Source: G963675935 sp963675935
Lineage (GTDB): Bacteria > Planctomycetota > Planctomycetia > Pirellulales > Thermoguttaceae
Length of the DNA stretch: 64,000 bases
Assembly (NCBI GenBank): GCA_963675935.2
Contig: OY780964.2
Coordinates: 682,001-746,000 of the forward strand
Direction of reading: 5' to 3'
Numbering within the stretch: the first letter of the stretch is position 1; each line of letters opens with the position of its first letter. The position numbers and the translations under genes are program-made. Positions 1-7,429 of this stretch are shown here, piece by piece. Below the pieces are notes generated by a model that saw only the letters and a program-made list of their open reading frames with translations, made no database searches and was not told the DNA's origin.

Positions 1-1059
1 CGCCGACGACTTGACGATCGACGAGCTCGTGCCGCTGTAACTCGACGCCGTCTCGGTTTGCTGCAAATCGTCGGCCAGCGAACGATGCGGGCGGATGCCC
101 AGCGTTTGCAACGAGCCGTGATACGCCTTGACCGCTTCTTCCGGCCCAAGTTCGTCGTCGGCCACGGCGCGAAGATACCGGATGAAGGTCAATTGGTGCT
201 CGGCGTTGTTGATCTTCCGGCCGTAGAGCGCCACGCGGGCGCCGTATTTCTTCGCCTCCCAAAGCATGTGGAAAGCGTCGAACGTCGTGCCGGCCGAACC
301 GCCGAGAATGCCGACGACCAGCGAGCGATCGTAGCGGGCCAACGCCTCCATCGCGGCGGGGCCGTGGTACGCGATTTTGAGAAACACGGGCCGACCGCGG
401 CTCGTCACCCCCGCCAACGCGCGGACGATGTGGTCGTTAATGAATCGCGGCAAGTCGGCCGGCGCGTGTTCACAGGCGTTCGGATCGAACACTTCGAGGA
501 AATGGCGAAAACCCTTCCGCTCGGCCTCGATGCGAAACTCGCGATAAGCCTCCAGCGAGCGGATGTCCGCCTCGACGTCGTTGTTGAATGTGACGGAATA
601 CAGCCCGAGATCAGCGCCGAGATGCCGCTCGTCCGGCGCGCAGTCGGCCTTGCCGCACTGGATGTGATCGAGCGTTGCCGAGCGGAACGGCCGCGACGGC
701 TGACTGCCGTAACGTCCTTCGCCGCCGGCCAGCCAGATGTCGGTCGTGTCGTTGGCGCGAACCGCCGGGGTGATGTGGCCGGCGTCGAACAGCCGCTCGC
801 GAATCGTCAGGATTTCGTTGGAGCTGGCGCTCATCAAGACGATGTCCACGAGTCCCTGGGCGACGATCTCGCGGATTTGCCGGCGATACTCATCGAGCGT
901 GCGGAAGCGGGCCTCGCCGGCGTGTTGCTCGGGACTGCGACCCGGCGCCGAAAGGCCGAACGCCATGTCGGCGTCCTTGGCGTCGGCCAGGATGAAGTCG
1001 CGGCAGGCCGCGTCGGCCAGGATTCGAGCGAGTTTCCGATCCAGTGATTTTTCCATCAT
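1..1059 (-). CDS. aldolase-like TIM-barrel protein, 3' end outside window
   Basis: The open frame starts at ATG 1059 (a second ATG follows at 1056) and runs off the left edge after 353 codons without a stop. The stretch FLKIAYHGPAAMEALARYD, followed by VGILGGSAGTTFDAF and KKYGARVALYGRKIN, resembles the C-terminal strands of class I DeoC/FbaB/LacD-type aldolases: a KI strand, a glycine phosphate loop and a final GR strand. I infer a TIM barrel that handles a phosphorylated sugar or related substrate, but I do not recognise the specific enzyme. No clear ribosome-binding site precedes the start. The gene stands alone, with the tail of the radical SAM gene on the same strand about 170 bp upstream of it. 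Confidence 0.6.
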   Translation of the reverse strand, partial: MMEKSLDRKLARILADAACRDFILADAKDADMAFGLSAPGRSPEQHAGEARFRTLDEYRRQIREIVAQGLVDIVLMSASSNEILTIRERLFDAGHITPAVRANDTTDIWLAGGEGRYGSQPSRPFRSATLDHIQCGKADCAPDERHLGADLGLYSVTFNNDVEADIRSLEAYREFRIEAERKGFRHFLEVFDPNACEHAPADLPRFINDHIVRALAGVTSRGRPVFLKIAYHGPAAMEALARYDRSLVVGILGGSAGTTFDAFHMLWEAKKYGARVALYGRKINNAEHQLTFIRYLRAVADDELGPEEAVKAYHGSLQTLGIRPHRSLADDLQQTETASSYSGTSSSIVKSSA

Positions 1060-1227
1060 AAAACGCCATTCATGATTGACTGTTCGCCCCCCCATTTTAC
1101 TTCATGGAGATACCATCGGCAATTATACCCCGTGTTCATTTGTAACACAACTGAACTTATTCGTTATTATCACACTTTTATTGAATATCGTGATTGCCGC
1201 GCGATATATTGCGAAGGAAATCCCGTT

Positions 1228-3120
1228 TTACTCCGCCAAAGTCGCGTATTCGGCGACGCGGCGACGCCATGCCTCGCCGGCCCGAGCGGCCGACTCCGGC
1301 GACAGCGCAACGACCAGCCGTTTCGACCCCATCAGCCCGCCCGGCTGCATGCTGTAATAGCGGTCGAGATACGTCGTGGTTCGATAGCACGCGGCCAGCA
1401 GCGTTTCAAGCGTCTCGACCGTGAGCCGTTCGACCTCTCCGGTCGGTTCCAGCACGATCTGGAGCGTCGTGTGCGGATTTTCGGCCAGCAGACGTTCGAT
1501 CCGTTCCGCGGCTTCGTGGTGGCGGCGGTGGAAATCGGACGAGCGGAACCAAAGCGTGTAGGCCAACGTCGGAAATTCGTCACAATTCACAAAATAGCCG
1601 GGGGCCAACGGCCCGCGGTGTTCGTCGGCGATTCCTCCGCGGTCCGTTGGCCCCCCATTATTTCCGCGGTCCGTTGGCCCCCGGCTATTGTTCTTGTTTG
1701 TTTCGTTGTCCGTTTCGTCGTCCAGATCGACGCGGCAAACGCCGCGCGGATCCAAAGCATCGAGCCGCGGAGGCGGCAAGGCGTCGAACTCGACGCCGAA
1801 CGCCTCTTGCGCCTCCTCCATCAACATCATCAAGGCGTCCAGCTCGAGCGTCGGCGTTTCCACAACATAGTACGGCGGCCAAGGCTGATGTTTCAGCCCG
1901 AGCCGCCGGGCCTCGCGCCGAAACGCCGTGCCGGGCAGGATCGACAGATTGAACACCGACGCCGTCGTGCAAACTTCCCTGCGGCTCAAAAAATCAATGC
2001 CGCGTCGAACCGAATCGACCGTGTCGCCGGGCAGGCCGAGGATCAAGTCGGCTTGAACGCGGATGCCTTCGGCCACGAGGGCCTTCGCGCCGCGCTCGAA
2101 GGCCGTGAGGTTGACCGGCCGGCCCATCAGCTTCCACGCCGCAGGCTCGACCGATTGCAGCCCGACTTCGACCTCGTGAAAATTAGCCTCACGAAGCAGC
2201 CGGGCTGAGGCGGAGTCAATCTCTTCGGCCCGCAACTCGCCCGAAAACATTAGCTTTCGCTCGGGATTGCACCGACGGAGCAGCCGCAGGAAGTCGGCGA
2301 AGTCGGGCCGCTGGTTGAGCGTCGGATCGAGCAGGAACACTTCCTTGGCGTCATGTTCGACGGCGTATTTCAGATTGGCCTCGATCTGTTCGGCGGAAAG
2401 AAACCGAAGGCCCGCGTGGCTCTTGGGATAATAACAGTATTTGCAGTGGAATCGGCAGCCGCGTGCGGTTTCGAGCGACATTCGGCCGTCGTTGGCCATG
2501 TCGAGGATGCCTTCGGCGTAGGGCGAAGAGATTGTGTTGAGGTCGATTGGAACCGGCGAATCAATTACCGTCGGATTTTTCGTGGGGCAGGTTGCCAACC
2601 TGCCATGTTTTCTTCCAGTTTGAGGCAGGTTGGCAACCTGCCCCACGACACTTATTGATTCGCTGGTCCTTGGCGGCGGAGTCCCCTCTCCTTTTCCGGC
2701 GAGCAAATCGGCGAACGCCTGCTCGCCCTCGCCGAAGACGGCGTGATCGACCGCCGGATTTTCGAGTACCCAGGCGTTGTCGGCGGTGATTTCCGGCCCG
2801 CCAAGCAGAATCTTCAATTCCGGCCGGCGCTGCTTCAACCGCGCGGCGATCCATAGCGACCGCTCGACGTTCCACAGATAGCAGGAAAAGCCAACCATCC
2901 ACGGTTGCCGCGTCAGAATCGCTTCGATCAGAGCCTGATCGCCCAGCCGGTTCGCAAGTTCGGCCGGCAGCAGTTCGATTGTGTGGGATTTTTCCAAGCC
3001 GTGTCGCCGGGCAAAAAGTTTCAGATAGGCCGCGGCCAGGGGCACGTTGCCTTCGATCGGCTCGGGTCCCGGCGGCGGGATCGGCAATTGCACCAACAGT
3101 ACGCAAGGGGAATCGGCCAT
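1228..3120 (-). CDS. B12-binding radical SAM protein carrying two repeat-encoded insertions
   Basis: 630 residues. The N-terminal ~145 residues resemble a cobalamin-binding fold (ILLGGPEIT, then VFGEGEQAFADLL), as in BchE/methyltransferase-type radical SAM proteins. The cluster motif CRFHCKYC places three cysteines at 222, 226 and 229, with C-x3-C-x2-C spacing as in canonical radical SAM enzymes. The conserved barrel follows (VEVGLQSVEP, DLILGLPGDT). The C-terminal part has no assigned function. Residues ~159-179 are encoded by the GGCAGGTTGCCAACCTGCC-type palindrome and residues ~477-510 by two to three copies of the CCGCGGGCCGTTGGCCCCC-type palindrome. Both keep the frame and lie between conserved blocks, so they are probably tolerated surface loops. 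The substrate is unknown. It is divergent from def. Confidence 0.85.
   Translation of the reverse strand: MADSPCVLLVQLPIPPPGPEPIEGNVPLAAAYLKLFARRHGLEKSHTIELLPAELANRLGDQALIEAILTRQPWMVGFSCYLWNVERSLWIAARLKQRRPELKILLGGPEITADNAWVLENPAVDHAVFGEGEQAFADLLAGKGEGTPPPRTSESISVVGQVANLPQTGRKHGRLATCPTKNPTVIDSPVPIDLNTISSPYAEGILDMANDGRMSLETARGCRFHCKYCYYPKSHAGLRFLSAEQIEANLKYAVEHDAKEVFLLDPTLNQRPDFADFLRLLRRCNPERKLMFSGELRAEEIDSASARLLREANFHEVEVGLQSVEPAAWKLMGRPVNLTAFERGAKALVAEGIRVQADLILGLPGDTVDSVRRGIDFLSRREVCTTASVFNLSILPGTAFRREARRLGLKHQPWPPYYVVETPTLELDALMMLMEEAQEAFGVEFDALPPPRLDALDPRGVCRVDLDDETDNETNKNNSRGPTDRGNNGGPTDRGGIADEHRGPLAPGYFVNCDEFPTLAYTLWFRSSDFHRRHHEAAERIERLLAENPHTTLQIVLEPTGEVERLTVETLETLLAACYRTTTYLDRYYSMQPGGLMGSKRLVVALSPESAARAGEAWRRRVAEYATLAE
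1592..1690. repeat. family A palindromes inside the radical SAM gene
   Basis: Three copies of the GCCGGGGGCCAACGGCCC palindrome, in alternating orientation, are embedded in frame. Read on the minus strand they encode SRGPTDRG, GGPTDRGG and HRGPLAPGY. The same family lies between genes at 3146-3216 and 18597-18622 and inside genes at 40563-40630 and 60161-60242. Confidence 0.9.
2584..2645. repeat. family C palindrome inside the radical SAM gene
   Basis: GTGGGGCAGGTTGCCAACC is followed by its reverse complement about 20 bp later, all within the coding frame. The same inverted pair occurs between genes at 18978-19044. Confidence 0.85.
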
Positions 3121-3145
3121 TTTTAGGTGATTGTCAAACGAAGCA

Positions 3146-3216
3146 AATAGCCGGGGGCCAATGGCCCGCAGTGCCTGTTGGCGATACCACCGCGGGCCGT
3201 TGGCCCCCGGCTATTG
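3146..3216. repeat. family A palindrome pair in the divergent radical SAM/def spacer
   Basis: An inverted pair of GCCGGGGGCCAAYGGCCCGC units lies between the two divergent genes. The spacer 3121-3356 must also hold both promoters, but none is clear. Confidence 0.8.
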
Positions 3217-3356
3217 TCCGCGACAACATTATTGATCGAATACGTTATTTTCAGAAATCCCACTATACCACCCCCCCGCGAGGCTGTCACCCCTTCGCTG
3301 CGCCGGCGTTGGAGCCTATAATACAGTATCCCCATTTGAATGACGGAGCCGAGATT

Positions 3357-3938
3357 GTGCTGCGAATCGTAAAATATCCCCATCCCGCCCTGCGACACCA
3401 CAGCAAACCGCTGCAACGGGTCGATGGAGATCTGAAAAACGCCATCCACGAGATGTTCGACCTGATGTACCAACAGCGGGGCGTCGGCCTGGCTGCCAAT
3501 CAGGTTGATCTGCCCTACCGGTTCTTCATCATCAATTTGGAAGGCGACCCGGCCAAGGCGCAGGAATTCGTGTTTCTCAACCCGGTGATCAGCCGGCGAG
3601 GCTCGGCGGTCGAGGCCGAGGAAGGCTGCCTGAGTTTTCCCGACATCTACGCCCCCGTCAAACGCTCCAACCAGGTCACCATTTCGGCCTACGACATTGA
3701 GGGGAAGGAACTGCGTTACGAACTCGATGGATTCTTCGCCCGCGTCGTCCAGCACGAGTATGACCACCTCGACGGCAAGCTGTTCATCGACCGGCTCTCG
3801 CCGAGTGGCCTGCTCTCGGTCAAGCAGCCGCTTTCGGATCTGGAGATGGAGTTTGAAGGGGATCGGCAGCGCGGAGTAATTCCGGCCGACGGTCAAATCG
3901 CCGCCCGGCTGGCCGAGTTGGAAACTCTGCGGACGTAA
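3357..3938 (+). CDS. def: peptide deformylase
   Basis: 193 residues. The enzyme removes the formyl group from the N-terminal methionine of new proteins in the cytoplasm. All three signature motifs are present: GVGLAANQV (motif 1), EGCLSFP (motif 2, metal-ligand Cys) and QHEYDHLDG (motif 3, two His ligands and the catalytic Glu). The chosen start is GTG 3357, giving VLRIVKYPHP. A purine-rich ACGGAG lies about 9 bases upstream and the length matches the family. The frame is also open upstream but has no family similarity there and crosses a palindromic repeat. fmt, which adds the formyl group, follows on the same strand. Confidence 0.93.
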   Translation: MLRIVKYPHPALRHHSKPLQRVDGDLKNAIHEMFDLMYQQRGVGLAANQVDLPYRFFIINLEGDPAKAQEFVFLNPVISRRGSAVEAEEGCLSFPDIYAPVKRSNQVTISAYDIEGKELRYELDGFFARVVQHEYDHLDGKLFIDRLSPSGLLSVKQPLSDLEMEFEGDRQRGVIPADGQIAARLAELETLRT

Positions 3939-3958
3939 GGCTCCGAAAACCATTTCCA

Positions 3959-4150
3959 GTCATCCTGAGCGCAGCGAAGGATCTGGCCGGAACGCAACGA
4001 GATCCTTCGCTGCGCTCAGGATGACTGTGCTCAGGATGACTGTGCTCAGGATGACTGTGCTCAGGATGACTGTGCTCAGGATGACTGTGCTCAGGATGAC
4101 TGTGCTCAGGATGACTGTGCTCAGGATGACTGGGATCAGGATGACTGGAA
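3959..4150. repeat. family B palindrome followed by an 8-9 unit 15-bp tandem array
   Basis: An inverted repeat (CATCCTGAGCGCAGCGAAGG and its complement) is followed by about seven exact and two variant copies of the 15-bp unit ATGACTGTGCTCAGG up to ~4150. The unit equals the outer end of the palindrome plus a few bases, so the array probably grew from it. It is open in the fmt frame and would read MTVLR repeatedly. Confidence 0.95.
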
Positions 4151-4179
4151 TTTATGATTTGCCGACCCAGAGGCTCGCC

Positions 4180-5127
4180 ATGCGATTGCTGATGATGGGT
4201 ACGGGCCCGTTCGCCGTGCCGACGTTCCTGGCGCTATACGAAGCCCGCCATGAAATCGTGGCGCTGGTCACCTCGCCGCTTCGCACCCATCGCGGCCGGC
4301 CGGTCGAACCGATCAGCTCGATCCGCGACATCGCCGCGGAACACGGCACGCCCGTCTTCGATCCCGACGACATAAACTCGCCCGACTCGCTCGCGCGGCT
4401 GGCCGGGTTTGCCGCCGATCTGATGGTGGTTTGCGATTACGGTCAAATCCTCTCGCCGGCTGCTCTAACCGCCGCGCGGCTTGGCGGCGTCAATCTGCAC
4501 GCCTCGTTGTTGCCGAAGTATCGCGGCGCGGCGCCGATCAATTGGGCCATCTACCACGGCGAAACCGAGACCGGCGCGACCGTGATCGGCATGACGCCCC
4601 GGCTCGACGCCGGCCCGTGCCTCGCGCAAACGCGCACGGCCATCGCGCCCGACGAAACGGCCGCCGAACTCGAAGTCCGCTTGTCGGCCATCGGGGCCAA
4701 GCTCGTCTGCGACACCATTGAGCGGATGGTCTCGGGCGACATCGAGCCGATCGCGCAAGACCCGGCGTTGGCAAGCCGTGCCCCGCGATTGAAAAAAACC
4801 GACGGCGCGATCGATTGGACCCGCACGGCCGTGGAAATCAAGAATCAAATCCGCGCGCTCGAGCCTTGGCCGAAAACGTACACGTTCTGGCGACGCCCGG
4901 ACGGTCCGCCGGTGCGGCTGATTTTGGGTCCGGTGTCGGTCGTGGGCAATTGCCGCGCGGTCGCGGGGCTGGTGTTGGAAGCCGCCGGCGACCGGCTACT
5001 CATTGCCGCGGGCGACGGGGCCGTTTTGCCCGCAAGCGTTCAGCCCTCGGGCAAGCGGATGATGCCGGTCGGCGAGTTTTTGCGCGGCCATCACATTCGG
5101 CCGGGCGATCGGTTTGGCGGGGAGTAG
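4180..5127 (+). CDS. fmt: methionyl-tRNA formyltransferase
   Basis: 315 residues. It transfers a formyl group from 10-formyltetrahydrofolate to initiator Met-tRNA. The N-terminal Rossmann-type domain begins MRLLMMGTGPFAVPTFLAL. The signature block HASLLPKYRGAAPINWAI contains the catalytic Asn and His of the family, with the later Asp expected in the following GMTPRLDAGP segment. The C-terminal OB-like domain ends near FLRGHHIRPGDRF. ATG 4180 is chosen because homologous sequence begins there. The frame stays open upstream through the MTVLR array, so translation could in principle start further up, but those residues are repeat-derived. It pairs functionally with def, 241 bp upstream. Confidence 0.93.
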   Translation: MRLLMMGTGPFAVPTFLALYEARHEIVALVTSPLRTHRGRPVEPISSIRDIAAEHGTPVFDPDDINSPDSLARLAGFAADLMVVCDYGQILSPAALTAARLGGVNLHASLLPKYRGAAPINWAIYHGETETGATVIGMTPRLDAGPCLAQTRTAIAPDETAAELEVRLSAIGAKLVCDTIERMVSGDIEPIAQDPALASRAPRLKKTDGAIDWTRTAVEIKNQIRALEPWPKTYTFWRRPDGPPVRLILGPVSVVGNCRAVAGLVLEAAGDRLLIAAGDGAVLPASVQPSGKRMMPVGEFLRGHHIRPGDRFGGE

Positions 5128-5235
5128 CCAACAACAGCCAAATCCCGCTCCGGCTGGCGTGGGACCGCGTTCCGGGCTATAATCGACGCCCGACAAAATT
5201 GCAGCGCAACCTCAAGTTTTTGGAGGATCATTTCC

Positions 5236-5865
5236 ATGAGTATTCCGAAACAGGTTTTGCCGTTGTGCGTGGTCGCGCCGCTCTTGGTCTTTGCCGCGTC
5301 GTGCGTTGATTCAAAGAATCCACTCTCCGATGAAAAGACGTCGAAGATCGACGAGCGACTGATTGGAACATGGACGGACCAGGACAATACTGTTTGGAAG
5401 ATAGCAAAAGCCGCAAAGGACAAGAATTCATTCGATTTGGCGTTGTGCGAGGGCGACGAGTCCCTTCATTACGCCATGTTCACCACAACAGTCAAGTCGA
5501 AGAGCTATTTGAGTACAACAGCATTACAGGGAGAGCCAGACGACGCCGAAAAGAAGCCGGAGTCGGTTGCATATAGAATCTACCAGTATGTGTTCGTTGG
5601 CAACGATACCTTGGAAATCCGCGATATGGATCCCATCGTACTTATCAAAGCCATCGACGACAAAAAACTCGGCGGAGAGGTCGTTATCAGCAAGAGAACG
5701 GTAAAACCTCTTCTTGGCTTCTTCGGAAAAGATCAGATCGTTGAAGAAAAGACGCCAATCATTACCGACACATCGGAAAACATCGCCCTCTATCTCGAAA
5801 ATCACGCCAACGAATGTTTTTCGCCGAAAGCGAAAGCGTTCTTTGTTCTAAAACGCAAGAAATAA
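5236..5865 (+). CDS. hypothetical lipoprotein
   Basis: 209 residues. The start ATG 5236 has a good GGAGG about 9 bases upstream. The N-terminus is hydrophobic (PLCVVAPLLVFAASC) and ends in a lipobox-like AASC, so I expect lipidation at Cys and attachment to a membrane. The mature part opens with DERLIGTWTDQDNTVWKI, a pattern seen in lipocalin-like or META-type small exported planctomycete proteins, then alternates charged strands with no recognisable catalytic motif. It ends in a basic FFVLKRKK. Function unknown. It is followed after 9 bp by the malic enzyme gene on the same strand, so the two could be co-transcribed. Confidence 0.7.
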   Translation: MSIPKQVLPLCVVAPLLVFAASCVDSKNPLSDEKTSKIDERLIGTWTDQDNTVWKIAKAAKDKNSFDLALCEGDESLHYAMFTTTVKSKSYLSTTALQGEPDDAEKKPESVAYRIYQYVFVGNDTLEIRDMDPIVLIKAIDDKKLGGEVVISKRTVKPLLGFFGKDQIVEEKTPIITDTSENIALYLENHANECFSPKAKAFFVLKRKK

Positions 5866-5874
5866 TAGACGACC

Positions 5875-7281
5875 ATGAAGCATCTCAGCCCTTCCTACAG
5901 CATTATCCTGCGGCTCCGCTATCCCGACTTGCCGGGCCTGCTGGGCCGCATCACCTCGGCCATCGGCGAGGCTGAAGGCTCGATAGGCTCGGTCGAAATC
6001 ATCCGCGCGGAACGTGGCGAAATCACCCGCGACTTCGTCGTCAACGCACGCGATGTCGAACATAGCGCCGCGGTGGTCGAACGGGTTCGGCAGATTTCCG
6101 ACGTCACCGTCGAGAGCGCGGCGGATCGGACGTTTCTGCTGCACCACGGCGGAAAGATCGAAATTCGCTCGAAGTCGCCGCTGAAAACGGCGGACGATCT
6201 TTCGATGGTTTATACGCCGGGCGTCGCGCGGGTGTGCCGGGCCGTGGCCGCCGACCCCGACGCCAGCTTCTCGCTGACCATCCGCAAAAACATGGTCGCC
6301 GTGGTGTCCGACGGTTCGGCCGTCCTCGGGCTGGGCAACATCGGCCCGCGGGCCGCCATGCCGGTCATGGAGGGCAAGTGCATGTTGTTCAAGGAGTTCG
6401 GCGGCGTCGATGCATTTCCCATCTGCCTCGATACCCAGGATGTCGAGGAGATCGTCAAGACGTGCGCCTATTTGGCCCCGACGTTCGGCGGCATCAACCT
6501 GGAAGACATCTCGTCGCCGCGATGCGTCGAGATCGAGGAGCGGCTCGTCGAGCAACTCGACATTCCGGTGTTCCACGACGATCAGCACGGCACGGCCGTG
6601 GTGGTTTCGGCGGCGTTGGAAAACGCCCTGAAGATCGTGAAAAAGAAACTGTCCGACGTGCGCATCACGATCTTGGGCGCGGGAGCGGCCGGCGCGGCCA
6701 TCGCCAAGCTGCTAAAGTCGCTGGGCAGCGAGCGGATCGTGCTTTGCGATCGGGCGGGCGTGATCGGCCGCCATCGCCGTCCCGACGGCAACCCCGTCAA
6801 GCGATGGATTGCCGAGAACACCAATCCCGAGGGAATCAAAGGTGCGCTATGCGACGCGATGCGCGGGGCCGACGTTTTCATCGGCGTTTCCGGGCCGAAT
6901 CTGCTCACGGTCGAAGACGTTCGGCTCATGGCGTCCGATCCCGTGGTGTTCGCGCTGGCCAATCCCGATCCCGAGATCGATCCCGAGGCGGCGATGACGT
7001 GCGCCAAAGTCGTGGCTACAGGCCGGTCCGATTATCCGAACCAGATCAACAACGTGCTGTGTTTTCCCGGTTTGTTCCGCGGGACGTTGGACGTGCGGGC
7101 CACGCGCGTGACAGAGGCGATGAAAGTGGCCGCGGTTCGGGCCATCGCCGACATCATTCCCGAGGATCAACTCCGCCCGGATTTCATCGTGCCGAGCGTG
7201 TTCGACCGGCGGGTGGCGGCCGACGTGGCGGCGGCGGTGTCGCGTGCGGCGGTCGAGTCGGGCGTCGCCGCGTCGAATTGA
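5875..7281 (+). CDS. NAD(P)-dependent malic enzyme with N-terminal ACT domain
   Basis: 468 residues. It oxidatively decarboxylates malate to pyruvate. Residues ~10-85 form an ACT-type regulatory domain (SIILRLRYPDLPGLLGRI), suggesting control by a small ligand such as an amino acid. The malic enzyme N-domain follows (SMVYTPGVARVCRA, VSDGSAVLGLGNIGP, MEGKCMLFKEFGGVDAFP). The signature metal region is NLEDISSPRCVEIE and FHDDQHGTAVV. The NAD(P)-binding domain has GAGAAGAAIAKLL. The C-terminus contains ALANPDPEI and the family's SDYPNQINNVLCFPG. It is complete, with no phosphotransacetylase-like extension. Confidence 0.93.
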   Translation: MKHLSPSYSIILRLRYPDLPGLLGRITSAIGEAEGSIGSVEIIRAERGEITRDFVVNARDVEHSAAVVERVRQISDVTVESAADRTFLLHHGGKIEIRSKSPLKTADDLSMVYTPGVARVCRAVAADPDASFSLTIRKNMVAVVSDGSAVLGLGNIGPRAAMPVMEGKCMLFKEFGGVDAFPICLDTQDVEEIVKTCAYLAPTFGGINLEDISSPRCVEIEERLVEQLDIPVFHDDQHGTAVVVSAALENALKIVKKKLSDVRITILGAGAAGAAIAKLLKSLGSERIVLCDRAGVIGRHRRPDGNPVKRWIAENTNPEGIKGALCDAMRGADVFIGVSGPNLLTVEDVRLMASDPVVFALANPDPEIDPEAAMTCAKVVATGRSDYPNQINNVLCFPGLFRGTLDVRATRVTEAMKVAAVRAIADIIPEDQLRPDFIVPSVFDRRVAADVAAAVSRAAVESGVAASN

Positions 7282-7327
7282 CGCCGGTCGCTAAACGTTT
7301 TAATTCTACTGCGCAGGATCGGCAGTC

Positions 7328-7412
7328 GAAAATGGGGACAGGCACCGTGGCGGCAACGTTTCTACTGATGCGACACCGGTTTATGCCACGGAGCCAGTCC
7401 CCATTTTCCGCG
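7328..7412. repeat. imperfect inverted repeat after the malic enzyme gene
   Basis: GAAAATGGGGACAGGCACCG and, about 40 bp later, its near-complement ending AGTCCCCATTTTC form a long stem. It lies between convergent genes and could act as a bidirectional terminator, but it lacks a T-tract, so I treat it as a dispersed palindrome. Confidence 0.7.
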
Positions 7413-7429
7413 AATCTTGCGCAGCAGGA

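Noticed and set aside
4021..4179. MTVLR repeats as the real N-terminus of Fmt
   Set aside because: They derive from the 15-bp array and the homologous sequence starts at 4180. Kept as a finding, not as the gene start.
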